Source: Paraburkholderia sp. SG-MS1 (GTDB lineage Bacteria; Pseudomonadota; Gammaproteobacteria; Burkholderiales; Burkholderiaceae). From it: DNA of 32,457 bases. Location of the stretch: the NCBI RefSeq assembly GCF_012275575.1, contig NZ_NPIH01000107.1, positions 1 to 32,457 of the forward strand, written 5' to 3'. The notes beneath the pieces were generated by a model. It did not search any database and was not told where the DNA came from. It saw nothing but the letters and a program-made list of their open reading frames with translations. A program made the position numbers and the translations under genes. Position 1 is the first letter of the stretch. Each line of letters begins with the position of its first letter. This document shows positions 15,533 to 24,544 of the stretch, piece after piece.

Positions 15533-18500
15533 ATGTCTAGTATGCACACGGTAGTTTTCGGCTGGTTCGGCGGGTCGGCCGTCTGGTTCATTCCTCTTTT
15601 GTGGCGCCTCGTGAAGTCGGTGCTGCCGGGCGGCGCAGGCTTGCGCGGCCCCGGCACGATCCGCCTGTGGCTCGGCTTCGTCTGCGTGATGGTGGCGAGT
15701 TGCACGCTCGAGGCGTCGCTGCTCGACGTGGCAGGTCTCAATGGCCTCGGCCGTGCACTCGCCGCGGGCTTCGGTCATGTGCTCGGACATATCGGCACGC
15801 CGCTCGCGGCGCTCGCCCTGCTTCTCATCAGCCTGCCCTGGCTGATCGACTTCCGCTGGCGTGATTTCGCCGCGTGGGCGGACGGCGCGTTCGGTCTCGG
15901 CCTGTCGCGCGGACTGGCCAGGCGCGATGAGGAAGCGCGCCGTCATCGCAGCGTCGATGACGGTTTGTCTTCGCACGTTTCGCCGGCCACGAATACGATG
16001 GCGCCGAAAAGCAATGGGCGCTACACGCGTCCGACCGTGTGGCGGCCGCCAGCGAGCGGACGTGGCGCGGCGGCGGGCAAGGATGCGGCGGCGCGCGGTG
16101 CTGGGTCGAGCTGGCGCGCGGCTAACGTGACGCCGCGCAGCCAGGCGACGCAGATCGAGCCGGTGCTGCGCACGGGCGCGGCCACGCCGTCGCGGCAGGC
16201 GTCGCTGCAGAGGTCGACGCTGAATGCGGATAAGGCGCCATTCATGCCGGCTGAGCCGGTCGCGCCTGCCGGGTGGTTGCGGGAGAGGACCTCGTCGCCT
16301 GCGGGAGTGTCGGTGGGGGCTGGGGCGGCTGGCATTTCGGGCGCCTGCGCGGTGCCTCGCGATGGCGCGTTGCAGGTCGGCCGACGCTCGGCTGGCGAAC
16401 AACGGTCGGTGGGATCGGTTGATTCGGGCGCGGGTTTGGCGATGGCGGCGGGTGTGGCCGGCGCTGCCGCGGCGGGGGCGGCAGGCGCGCCGGCGAGAGC
16501 CGCGCACGGCGTGGCTGCCGGCGCGGCGGCAAGCCCTTCGGCCGGTTCGATGATGAATACCGCGGCCGGCGCGAGCCGTTCGGCGGCAATGCAGCGTTCA
16601 GCGGCTCCGCTCGACCGCGCTGCCGCGACCCGTCAACCGTTGCCAGCTGCCCCGCTCGCGAACGCGGTCACGCCAATGTCGGCTATGGCTCGGACCGCAC
16701 CGGCCTACACGCGGCCGATGCCGGCGGCGCAGACAGTTTCGCCGCCCGCCAGCGTCCAGGAAACGCTGCGCAGCATCGCGGAAAATGCCGCGCGCTGGAC
16801 CGATCTGGCCGGCGTCAGCCTCGCGCGCAGCAGCGGCGCGGAAGGCGCGAAGATGACGGCTGCGGCGCACGCCGGGCCGTCGGTCGAAGTCGAAGTTGAC
16901 TGGGCTCGCGAGGATGCACGCCATGTCGCAGCGGCTGGTACGACTTCGTCGACGCGTGCGGATGAGCCTTTGCCGAGGCTTGCCGAGCCTACGGTTGAGC
17001 AGCCTGTTGTGCAGTCGTTTGAGCAAACGCCCGTTGAAGCTGCGCCCGTCGAATCACCGTGGATGGAAGCCGCAGTCGATGCGCCAAGCGAGACGAATGC
17101 AGAGCCCGTTGTGCATTGGCCCATCGAGCCGCCGATCATTCACGCGCCGCTGACCGCTGCGCCTGCTGTGTCTGCGCAGGTGGCGTCTGCGCCTGCTGTG
17201 CCCTCGTCTGCTGGGCATGCACCGGCGGTGTCTGAGCCTGCTTTGGTTGCACCTGCTGCGCCCGCTCCAGTTTTGTCCGCGCCTGCTGTGGCGGCACCTG
17301 CTGCGTTGATGCCTGTTGGGTCCGCAGCCGGGGAGCCTGTCCTTGCCGGGTCTGCCGGGTCTGCGCCCGCTGTGTCCGAGCCCGCTGTACCCACGTCGCC
17401 TCCTGCTGCGTTCACCCCCGCAACACCCGCACCGCCCGCGCACGCATCCGTCACAGTTGCCCCGCAACGCGCGACGCCGGCAGCGACGCCCACGCCGTTC
17501 CAGATCTTTGCGGTGCAGTTGGAAACGGGCGACGAACAGCCGGCACCGGACGATTCGCCTTTCGAAGACGACCCGGCGCAATCGACCGTCCATACCGACG
17601 GCCACGCGCATCCGATCGCCGAGTTCACGCAACCGGTCAGCGAACGAGTAGAGTCCGCGCACACCGCCGCGCCCGGCGTCACAGCGTCCACGAATGAAAC
17701 TGTCGCGGCGCGCGTGGAAGAAGCCGCTCCGGTCGTCGGGTCTGCCGCCGTTCCTGCAACGACGATGCAACCGCCCATACCGCCCGCAGAAGTCTTTGCC
17801 GATAAGACGCTCGCGCCTTGGGAAACCAAAGTCGACGCCACTGCGACACGGCACGACACGACGACATCGATCGCGCCGCCGGCGAACCACACGAGCGTTC
17901 CAGTCGAAACTGCAGCGACGTCTCACGACATCCCTTCGATGCACGTCGCAAGCGCGAACTCGATCGAAGCAGCAACCCTGGGCCAGCCAGAAACGGCGGA
18001 CCTCTCTGCCTCGCGAAACTTAGCGCAGGCGGGAAGCACTTTCGCATCCGCACCGACGGCAACCACCGCAGCGAACGTCACAGCGAACACCACCGCTTCA
18101 GCCGCGGCACAAAGCATCGAGCAGCAGGCGTCGAACGTGGTTCGCTTCCCTGGTTTCGCGGCTCAGCCCACATCGTTGGCACCGGCCAGCGGCATTCCCG
18201 AAGCGGCCAGCGGGCAAGAGTCCGCTATCGCCACCGGCACGATCGAACCGTCCGTCGTGTCAGTACCGTTCGCGCCATCGGCAATCCCGGCAGCTCCGCC
18301 TCCGGAACCCGCCGTCCAGCGTCCGCCGCTGCGCGGCCACGCCCCGGCCAACGGCTTCGAATTCCACGCGCCCGCTGCATCGATGGTCGAGCTGCCCACA
18401 CTCGATCTGCTCGAGCGCGCCGACACCGACGTCGAACCGGTCTCCGAGGAAAAGCTCATCGAAACCGGCCTGCTGATCGAGCAGCGTCTGCAGGAATTCA

Positions 18501-19864
18501 AAGTGCCGGTCACCGTGGTCGGCGCGTCGGCGGGTCCGGTCATCACGCGCTTCGAAGTCGAGCCCGCGCTCGGCGTGCGCGGCAGTCAGATCGTCGGCCT
18601 GATGAAGGACCTGTCGCGCGGTCTCGGCCTCACCTCCATCCGCGTGGTCGAAACGATTCCCGGCAAGACCTGCATGGGCCTCGAATTGCCGAACGCGAAA
18701 CGCCAGACGATCCGTCTGTCCGAAATCCTCGAAGCAAGCGTCTACCAGAACTCGCATTCGCAACTCACGCTCGCGATGGGCAAGGACATCACCGGCCATC
18801 CGGTCGTCGCCGATCTCGCGAAGGCGCCGCACATGCTGGTCGCGGGCACGACCGGTTCGGGCAAGTCGGTTGCGATCAACGCGATGATCTGCTCGCTGCT
18901 CTACAAGGCGACGCCCGAGGAAGTGCGCCTCATCATGATCGATCCGAAGATGCTGGAGCTATCGGTGTACGAAGGCATCCCGCACCTGCTCGCGCCGGTC
19001 GTCACCGACATGAAGCTCGCGGCCAACGCGCTGAACTGGTGCGTCGGCGAAATGGAGAAGCGCTACCGGCTGATGTCCGCGGTCGGCGTGCGCAATCTCG
19101 CGGGCTTCAACCAGAAAATCCGCGACACCGAAGCGAAGGGTAAGAAGCTCGGCAACCCGTTCTCGCTGACGCCCGAAGCGCCCGAGCCGCTCGCGCCGCT
19201 GCCGCTGATCGTGGTGGTGATCGACGAGTTGGCCGACCTGATGATGGTCGCGGGCAAGAAGATCGAAGAGCTGATCGCGCGGCTCGCGCAGAAGGCGCGC
19301 GCGGCCGGCATCCACCTGATTCTGGCGACGCAGCGGCCGTCGGTCGACGTCATCACCGGGCTCATCAAGGCGAACATTCCGACGCGCGTCGCGTTCCAGG
19401 TGTCGTCGAAGATCGACTCGCGCACGATTCTCGATCAGATGGGCGCCGAGTCGCTGCTTGGCCAGGGCGACATGCTGTTCCTGCCGCCGGGTACGGGCTA
19501 TCCGCAACGCGTGCACGGCGCGTTCGTCGCCGACGAGGAAGTGCATCGGATCGTCGAGTATCTGAAGCAGTTCGGCGAGCCGCAATACGAGGAAGGCATT
19601 CTCGAGGGCCCGGCCACCGATGGCGGCGCCGCGCAGGACCTGTTGGGCGAGTCGCCGGATGCGGAAGCCGATCCACTTTACGACGAAGCGGTCGCGTTCG
19701 TGGTGCGTACGCGGCGGGCGTCGATTTCGTCGGTGCAGCGGCAGTTGCGCATCGGCTATAACCGGGCGGCGCGCCTCGTCGAGCAGATGGAGACGGCCGG
19801 GCTCGTGTCGGCGATGAGCATCAACGGCAGCCGCGAAGTCCTCGCGCCGGGGCCGGCGGAATAA
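15533..19864 (+). CDS. ftsK: DNA translocase FtsK (three-TM N-terminus, very long linker)
   Basis: From the ATG at 15533 this is a 1443-residue septal DNA pump that moves chromosome termini at division. The C-terminal motor has Walker A GTTGSGKS at about 1105-1112, Walker [18 protein letters not shown], and [24 protein letters not shown]. The gamma winged helix ([20 protein letters not shown]) at the end normally reads KOPS and activates XerD. The N-terminus has only three hydrophobic segments (near residues 4-20, 42-64 and 88-104), resembling TM2-TM4 of the usual four. Between about 130 and 955 lies an Ala/Pro/Ser-rich, probably disordered linker. No Shine-Dalgarno site decides between the ATGs at 15533 and 15542 or a TTG at 15512. 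Burkholderiaceae often carry two FtsK genes; this may be the second. Confidence 0.92.
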   Translation: MSSMHTVVFGWFGGSAVWFIPLLWRLVKSVLPGGAGLRGPGTIRLWLGFVCVMVASCTLEASLLDVAGLNGLGRALAAGFGHVLGHIGTPLAALALLLISLPWLIDFRWRDFAAWADGAFGLGLSRGLARRDEEARRHRSVDDGLSSHVSPATNTMAPKSNGRYTRPTVWRPPASGRGAAAGKDAAARGAGSSWRAANVTPRSQATQIEPVLRTGAATPSRQASLQRSTLNADKAPFMPAEPVAPAGWLRERTSSPAGVSVGAGAAGISGACAVPRDGALQVGRRSAGEQRSVGSVDSGAGLAMAAGVAGAAAAGAAGAPARAAHGVAAGAAASPSAGSMMNTAAGASRSAAMQRSAAPLDRAAATRQPLPAAPLANAVTPMSAMARTAPAYTRPMPAAQTVSPPASVQETLRSIAENAARWTDLAGVSLARSSGAEGAKMTAAAHAGPSVEVEVDWAREDARHVAAAGTTSSTRADEPLPRLAEPTVEQPVVQSFEQTPVEAAPVESPWMEAAVDAPSETNAEPVVHWPIEPPIIHAPLTAAPAVSAQVASAPAVPSSAGHAPAVSEPALVAPAAPAPVLSAPAVAAPAALMPVGSAAGEPVLAGSAGSAPAVSEPAVPTSPPAAFTPATPAPPAHASVTVAPQRATPAATPTPFQIFAVQLETGDEQPAPDDSPFEDDPAQSTVHTDGHAHPIAEFTQPVSERVESAHTAAPGVTASTNETVAARVEEAAPVVGSAAVPATTMQPPIPPAEVFADKTLAPWETKVDATATRHDTTTSIAPPANHTSVPVETAATSHDIPSMHVASANSIEAATLGQPETADLSASRNLAQAGSTFASAPTATTAANVTANTTASAAAQSIEQQASNVVRFPGFAAQPTSLAPASGIPEAASGQESAIATGTIEPSVVSVPFAPSAIPAAPPPEPAVQRPPLRGHAPANGFEFHAPAASMVELPTLDLLERADTDVEPVSEEKLIETGLLIEQRLQEFKVPVTVVGASAGPVITRFEVEPALGVRGSQIVGLMKDLSRGLGLTSIRVVETIPGKTCMGLELPNAKRQTIRLSEILEASVYQNSHSQLTLAMGKDITGHPVVADLAKAPHMLVAGTTGSGKSVAINAMICSLLYKATPEEVRLIMIDPKMLELSVYEGIPHLLAPVVTDMKLAANALNWCVGEMEKRYRLMSAVGVRNLAGFNQKIRDTEAKGKKLGNPFSLTPEAPEPLAPLPLIVVVIDELADLMMVAGKKIEELIARLAQKARAAGIHLILATQRPSVDVITGLIKANIPTRVAFQVSSKIDSRTILDQMGAESLLGQGDMLFLPPGTGYPQRVHGAFVADEEVHRIVEYLKQFGEPQYEEGILEGPATDGGAAQDLLGESPDAEADPLYDEAVAFVVRTRRASISSVQRQLRIGYNRAARLVEQMETAGLVSAMSINGSREVLAPGPAE
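17140..17450 (+). repeat. Ala-Pro-Val low-complexity repeats inside the FtsK linker
   Basis: This stretch encodes imperfect reiterations of SAPAV, APAAP and SEPAV units. At the DNA level GCGCCTGCTGTG-like words recur (for example near 17158, 17188 and 17278). Codons such as GCT, CCT and GTT are far more frequent here than in the rest of the window, where GCG/GCC and CCG dominate. This suggests local expansion by slippage or recombination. Confidence 0.7.
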
Positions 19865-19958
19865 CGGCCCGGCGGGCGCTTGCTCGCCGCCTTGCAAGGG
19901 CGGCCGACCGGCGGTCGGTATTTGCAAGGCGGGTTGCTGAGCCGGCCGCAAGGCAAAA

Positions 19959-19989
19959 AAAAACGGGCCGCTCCAAGCGACCCGTTTTT
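19959..19989. terminator. Bidirectional terminator between ftsK and lactonase gene
   Basis: AACGGG (19962-19967) pairs with CCCGTT (19981-19986), extended inward by CGC/GCG across one mismatch, with a five-base loop. A run of A precedes the stem and TTTTT ends it, so both the rightward ftsK transcript and the leftward lactonase transcript meet a hairpin followed by a U-run. Confidence 0.85.
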
Positions 19990-20030
19990 CGTTCCACGCA
20001 CACGTTCGAATCAAGCACGACACCGTTCCT

Positions 20031-21353
20031 TCACGACGGCGACACCAGCTTGAAGTCCACCGGCGCGCCGAGTTCGAAGTGCTGCTTCGGCGTCGGATCG
20101 AGCAGGCCGGTTTCACGATCGCGCTTGAACACGTACACCGTATCGCTATTCTGATTGCCGACGATCAGCCAGTTGCCGGTCGGATCGATCGCGAACTCAC
20201 GCGGTGACTTGCCGAGACTCGGTTGATGCCCGATCTTCTTCAGATGCCCATTGGCGGGATCGACCGAGAAGATCACGATCTCGTTCGCGTCGCCGCGGTT
20301 GGACGCGTACACGAAGCGCCCGTCCGGCGACAGATGGATCGCCGCCCCGCCGACCGCCCCCTTGAAGCCCGGCTGCGTCATAGGAAGCGTTTGCACCAGC
20401 TTGAGCTTGCCGTCCGCGTAGTCGAAGGTGCTGACCGAGGCGTTCAGTTCGCTCGTCAGATACGCATGCTTGCCGTTAGCGCCGAAGATCAGATGACGCG
20501 GCCCCGTGCCCGCCTTCTGCTGGGTATAGCCCCAATCGGTCGGCGTGACCGGGCCGTGGCTGTCGCCCGGCGTGTAGCGGTACGAGTACAGCTTGTCGGC
20601 GCCGAGGTCTTGCGCGAAAAGATAGCGCCCATCCGGCGAAAACACCGTGGAGTGAACGTGCGAGTTGTCCTGACGCCCCTTCACCGGACCACCGCCCTCG
20701 TGATGCACGGTAAGCACCGACGTGCCGAGCTGGCCGTCGCCCTCGACCGGGAACACCGCAAAGCTGCCGCCCGGGTCGGCCGCGACCGAGTAGTTCGCGG
20801 TTAGCAGATACTTTTCGTCCGGCGACAAACTCAGATAGCACGGATCATTGCCATCCGACGAGACCTTGTTGATGAACGTCAGTTGCCCCTGCGCGGCGTC
20901 GAAGCGAAACGCGCTGACGCCGCCGCGCTGTGTGGCCGGGCCATCATCACCGGGCAGTTCGTTGACCGCATAGACGAAGCGGCGGTCACGGCTCACCACG
21001 AGGAACGACGGATTGACCGTCTGCGCGACCGACACGCGCGTAGCCGCGCCCGTCCTGGTGTCGAAACGATAGACGTAGATGCCCTCGCTCTTGCCGCTGG
21101 TGTAGGTGCCGACCAGCATGGTGTAGACGCCGTCCGCAGGGGCCGGGCCGGAATCTTGCGCGTACGCGTGCGACGCAACAATCGAGACCATGAGCACGAA
21201 ACCTTTTATTATCGAGCGGGCAGCGCGTAGAGGCGCGGGCCGCCCGGTGTGCCCCACCCCGCAAGCAGCGGCGGCAGGCAAAACGGATAGCGGGAAAACA
21301 GATGAAGCGGGACTCGAAATGGCACGCACGGCCGCCCGGCGACGACGAAGCAT
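20031..21353 (-). CDS. Secreted beta-propeller lactonase (6-phosphogluconolactonase-like, YbhE/COG2706)
   Basis: This is a seven-bladed propeller protein of the lactonase family. Blade repeats are visible as SPDGRYLFAQDLG, SPDGRFVYASNRG, SRDRRFVYAVNE, SPDEKYLLTANYS and DPTGNWLIVGNQN. The DNSHVHSTVFSPDG and GTGPRHLIF segments are typical of the 6-phosphogluconolactonase/muconate cycloisomerase branch. Unlike cytosolic E. coli Pgl it carries an export signal: SIIKGFVLMVSIVASHAYA then QDSG. I chose the ATG at 21353 because GGAGGAGG stands just before it, giving 440 residues with an unusually long Arg-rich n-region. The ATG at 21191 or GTG at 21197 would give about 386 residues but too short a signal peptide. 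The substrate is unknown; periplasmic sugar-lactone hydrolysis is an inference. Confidence 0.85.
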   Translation of the reverse strand: MLRRRRAAVRAISSPASSVFPLSVLPAAAACGVGHTGRPAPLRAARSIIKGFVLMVSIVASHAYAQDSGPAPADGVYTMLVGTYTSGKSEGIYVYRFDTRTGAATRVSVAQTVNPSFLVVSRDRRFVYAVNELPGDDGPATQRGGVSAFRFDAAQGQLTFINKVSSDGNDPCYLSLSPDEKYLLTANYSVAADPGGSFAVFPVEGDGQLGTSVLTVHHEGGGPVKGRQDNSHVHSTVFSPDGRYLFAQDLGADKLYSYRYTPGDSHGPVTPTDWGYTQQKAGTGPRHLIFGANGKHAYLTSELNASVSTFDYADGKLKLVQTLPMTQPGFKGAVGGAAIHLSPDGRFVYASNRGDANEIVIFSVDPANGHLKKIGHQPSLGKSPREFAIDPTGNWLIVGNQNSDTVYVFKRDRETGLLDPTPKQHFELGAPVDFKLVSPS

Positions 21354-21572
21354 AGGACCTCCTCCACATCGGTTATTGGGTCGAAGCGGTTGTAATGATG
21401 TCGCTGGTCTGCCGCGCGGTGAGTCGAGCGTTGTTCTTATCGAGGCAAGTATAAAAGCGTTGGGTCGGATCATGCAGCGAATCCGGCTGCCCGCACGCAT
21501 CGGCAGCCATTGTCCCGCGTCGCGGGAGGTTTCTTCAATCGCGTCTTACGCGTTTCACACTACGGAGTCTTC
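21354..21572. promoter_or_regulatory. Divergent promoter region, lactonase / DUF3096
   Basis: This is 219 bp between divergent genes. TATACT read leftward (complement of 21448-21453) is a good -10 box for the lactonase gene but has no strong -35. The same spot read rightward gives TATAAA. The two directions may therefore overlap at one AT-rich island. Confidence 0.35.
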
Positions 21573-21725
21573 ATGAACGTCACACTCAGCCTGGGCCCGC
21601 TCGTTTCGTTGATCGCCGGCATTCTGATTCTTGTAATGCCGCGCCTGTTGAACTACATCGTCGCGCTCTATCTGATCATCATCGGCATCATTGGGATCTT
21701 CGGTGTGGGGTCGTCGCACTTCTGA
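21573..21725 (+). CDS. DUF3096 family small membrane protein
   Basis: This 50-residue protein is almost wholly hydrophobic: two predicted membrane helices (SLIAGILILVMP and YIVALYLIIIGIIGIFG) are joined by a short RLLNY turn. The pattern PLVSLIAGILILVMPRLLNYIVALYLIIIGI matches in its conserved positions what I know of DUF3096, a family of very small inner-membrane proteins of unknown function. GGAG lies seven bases before the ATG. It is monocistronic as far as can be seen, and divergent from the lactonase gene. Confidence 0.85.
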   Translation: MNVTLSLGPLVSLIAGILILVMPRLLNYIVALYLIIIGIIGIFGVGSSHF

Positions 21726-21997
21726 GTGGGTGGCACTCGACGCGCGGCCGGGCGCAGTCCTGGCCCGGCTGTGCATCGCCAATGCGCAAGGAAGGCGCGA
21801 CGAAGCACACGCGTGTGGCGAGGATCGTCCGCACGCGTGACGCAAAACGGATGTGTGGGAAATGCAGCGTCGCAACGCTCTTGCGCCGTGTCACGATGCA
21901 GCGCCGCGGCAATGGCTTGGCAGATCTTCAAACCGCACGCATCGAGCGCCGCTGTCCGCACGTCGGCCTGGCGGCTTGCGCGCCCCGTCGCCGAGCG

Positions 21998-22243
21998 TCA
22001 ACCATTCGAAAGCTGGTCGAGCCGCAAGCGTCCCTGCAACGACAGCGCGCCGACGGCATAATGGCCGTCACCTTCCTGATAGCGCCGGAAGCAGGCCCGT
22101 TCGACCAGAAACGCGGCAGCGGCGAGCATGCCGTTGCGGCTCAGGCCAAGCCGGCCATGATCGAGCGGCAACATCGAATCACCGGCGAGTTGGCTGGCGG
22201 CCGAGAGTATCGTGATGCAATCGGTTTTCGTCGGGTTCAGCAT
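21998..22243 (-). CDS. Hypothetical 81-residue protein
   Basis: I do not recognise this protein. It begins MLNPTKTDCITILSAASQ and is small, mixed polar/hydrophobic, with a RACFRRYQEGDGHYA segment and no signal peptide or obvious domain. Support for a real gene: GAGG lies ten bases before the ATG at 22243, and a well-spaced promoter-like pair lies about 90-120 bp upstream on the same strand. Composition is less Arg/Pro-skewed than antisense shadows in this window. The frame is open further upstream, but that part looks like non-coding sequence. Confidence 0.6.
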   Translation of the reverse strand: MLNPTKTDCITILSAASQLAGDSMLPLDHGRLGLSRNGMLAAAAFLVERACFRRYQEGDGHYAVGALSLQGRLRLDQLSNG

Positions 22244-22333
22244 GGCTTTCGTCCTCGGAAACGGCGCTTGTGTGCGCCATGGGCAAGGCCGACTCGCTGC
22301 CCGGACGGTTGCCGGGGCTCGGCTCGAAATCCG

Positions 22334-22362
22334 ATTGTAGGCACTGATTTGACAATTACCAA
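22334..22362 (-). promoter_or_regulatory. Sigma70-type promoter for the 81-residue hypothetical gene
   Basis: Read leftward: TTGGTA, 17-base spacer, TACAAT (-35 and -10, four and five of six matches). Transcription would begin near 22327, about 85 bases before the ATG at 22243. A TTGACA also occurs on the opposite strand at 22349-22354 but has no -10 partner. Confidence 0.5.
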
Positions 22363-22473
22363 CTCGCGTTTTGCCGCATTGCTTGGTGAACCAACGCGCA
22401 TCGGGCGAGTCCGGTAATAACCATGCCCCTTGCACGACGGCCCCGCCGTGCGTCATCACTGACACGCTCCCCT

Positions 22474-24363
22474 ATGCCCGCACACATCGAAGACTATGCG
22501 CTCATCGGCGACGGCCACACGGCCGCGCTCATCTCCCGCGAAGGTTCCGTCGACTGGCTCTGCTGGCCGCGCTTCGACTCCGGCGCCTGTTTCGCCGCCC
22601 TGCTCGGTACGCCCGAAAACGGCCGCTGGCTGATCTCGCCGGTATCGGAAAACCCGGATACCGCGCCGACCATCACGCGCCGGTATCGCGGCGAAACTCT
22701 GATCCTCGAGACCGATTTCGAAACGCCAGAAGGCGCTGTCACGCTGATCGACTTCATGCCGCCGGGCAACGGCTGGTCGGAGATGGTGCGCATCGTCGTC
22801 GGCAAACGCGGCACCGTGCGCATGAAGATGGAACTGGTGCTGCGCTTCGACTACGGCTTTTCGATTCCCTGGGTCGACAAGCTCAAGCACGACAGCGGCA
22901 TCAAGGCGATCGTCGGACCGGACAATGCGGTGCTGCGCACACCGGTCGAGCTGCGCGGCGAAGACATGAAGACGGTTGCCGACTTCACGGTAAGCGAAGG
23001 CGAACGGGTGCCGTTCTCGCTCGCCTATGCGGCCTCGCATTTACGCATTCCGCCCGCGCGTGATCCGCACACGTCGCTCGCGCGCACCGAGAATCACTGG
23101 CTTGAATGGTCCGCGCGCGGCACCGTCGAAGGTCGCTGGGCCGACGCGATCCGCCGCTCGTTGATCACACTGAAGGCGCTTGCCTACGAACCGACCGGCG
23201 GCATCGTTGCAGCGCCCACCACGTCGCTGCCGGAGCAGCTGGGCGGAACGCGCAACTGGGACTATCGCTACTGCTGGCTGCGCGACGCCACCATCACGCT
23301 GCTCGCGATGATGCGCGGCGGTTACTACGACGAAGCCCGCGCCTGGCGCAGCTGGCTTGGCCGCGTGATGGCCGGCGCGCCCGAGCAGTTGCAGATCATG
23401 TACGGGATCGCCGGCGAGCGGCGGCTGCCGGAATTCGAAATCGACTGGCTGCCGGGTTATCAAGGCGCGAAGCCGGTGCGCATCGGCAACAACGCGGTCG
23501 GCCAGCGCCAGCTCGACGTGTATGGCGAAGTGATGAACGCGCTGCATCTCGCGCGCGTCGGTGGCCTGCAGGCAGACGACACCGCATGGAACGTGCAGCG
23601 CGCGCTGCTGGAACACCTCGGCACGATCTGGCAGGAGCCCGACGAAGGCATCTGGGAAACGCGCGGCGGCCGTCAGCATTTCACTTTCTCGAAGGTGATG
23701 GCATGGGTCGCATTCGATCGCGCGATCCGCTCGGCAGAAATGTTCAAGCTCGATGGCCCGCTCGATGAATGGCGCGCCACCCGCGCGCAGATTCACGCGG
23801 AAGTCTGCGAGAAAGCGTGGAATACCGGGCTCGATGCGTTCTCACAGTACTACGGCAGCGACCAGCTCGACGCGAGCGTGCTGCTGCTGCCGATGGTCGG
23901 CTTCCTGCCGCCGCACGATCCGCGCATCAAGGGTACCGTGGCGGCGATCGAGCGCGACCTGATGCGCGACGGCTTCGTGATGCGCTACCGCACCACCGAA
24001 TACGACGATGGCCTGCCGCCCGGGGAAGGCACGTTTCTCGCGTGCTCGTTCTGGATGGTGGACAACCTCGCGCTACAAGGCCGTATCGACGAAGCCATCT
24101 CGATGTACGAACGATTGCTCGCGCTGTGTAACGACGTGGGCCTCCTCGCCGAAGAGTACGATCCGGCGGAGAAGCGTTTGGTCGGTAATTTCCCGCAGGC
24201 GTTTTCGCACGTGGCGCTGGTGCACACCGGCCTGAACCTCATGAAGCACGAACAGGAAATGGCCCAGGCAACCGGGCATCCAGGCCGTAACGGCAGCCGC
24301 TCCGGACAACTGCAGGCTGAGGCAACCCCGGATAGCGGCGCGGCAACATCGCCAGTAGCATGA
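22474..24363 (+). CDS. Glycoside hydrolase family 15 (glucoamylase or trehalase)
   Basis: This 629-residue cytoplasmic enzyme is of the GH15 family, inverting exo-acting alpha-glucosidases. The N-terminal beta-sandwich starts with IEDYALIGDGHTAALISREGS and contains DWLCWPRFDSGACFAALLG, the usual opening of bacterial GH15 proteins. The (alpha/alpha)6 barrel shows RNWDYRYCWLRDA, GIWETRGGRQHFTFSK with probable general acid Glu395, and LLAEEYDP with probable general base Glu560 or Glu561, then FPQAFSHVALVHTGLNL. Substrates in the family include malto-oligosaccharides, dextran and trehalose; motifs cannot decide. No signal peptide is seen, so it acts on internal sugars. The ATG at 22474 precedes the conserved IEDYA; no Shine-Dalgarno site is evident. 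Confidence 0.92.
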   Translation: MPAHIEDYALIGDGHTAALISREGSVDWLCWPRFDSGACFAALLGTPENGRWLISPVSENPDTAPTITRRYRGETLILETDFETPEGAVTLIDFMPPGNGWSEMVRIVVGKRGTVRMKMELVLRFDYGFSIPWVDKLKHDSGIKAIVGPDNAVLRTPVELRGEDMKTVADFTVSEGERVPFSLAYAASHLRIPPARDPHTSLARTENHWLEWSARGTVEGRWADAIRRSLITLKALAYEPTGGIVAAPTTSLPEQLGGTRNWDYRYCWLRDATITLLAMMRGGYYDEARAWRSWLGRVMAGAPEQLQIMYGIAGERRLPEFEIDWLPGYQGAKPVRIGNNAVGQRQLDVYGEVMNALHLARVGGLQADDTAWNVQRALLEHLGTIWQEPDEGIWETRGGRQHFTFSKVMAWVAFDRAIRSAEMFKLDGPLDEWRATRAQIHAEVCEKAWNTGLDAFSQYYGSDQLDASVLLLPMVGFLPPHDPRIKGTVAAIERDLMRDGFVMRYRTTEYDDGLPPGEGTFLACSFWMVDNLALQGRIDEAISMYERLLALCNDVGLLAEEYDPAEKRLVGNFPQAFSHVALVHTGLNLMKHEQEMAQATGHPGRNGSRSGQLQAEATPDSGAATSPVA

Positions 24364-24405
24364 TTTAATGACAGTTTGCGTGCTATCCGTGCGTAGATTG
24401 CTGCA

Positions 24406-24434
24406 TTGCACAAATGCACTTTGTTCGATATGAT
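24406..24434 (+). promoter_or_regulatory. Sigma70-type promoter of phaZ
   Basis: TTGCAC (24406-24411), a 17-base spacer and TATGAT (24429-24434) match the consensus at four and five positions. The expected start near 24441 leaves about 100 bases of leader before the phaZ ATG. The -35 box lies inside a TGC/GCA-rich segment (24400-24419) containing TGCATTG...AAATGCA, which resembles the TGC-rich sites described for PHA regulator PhaR; that link is a guess. Confidence 0.65.
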
Positions 24435-24544
24435 CGATCAACCTGTCGGCCGAAAATCAATGCGCCAACAATCAAAACGGCCCGCCGCAACGCCTGACGC
24501 GTGTTTGCGAAGCCCCATGCGAACCGCTTAAAAACGGAGCACCC

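Noticed and set aside
21726..21997. Short frames between DUF3096 and the 81-residue gene.
   Set aside because: Composition of non-coding sequence; no start signals.
22349..22354. Consensus TTGACA upstream of the GH15 gene.
   Set aside because: No acceptable -10 at 16-19 bases on that strand; the site lies within the opposite-strand promoter.
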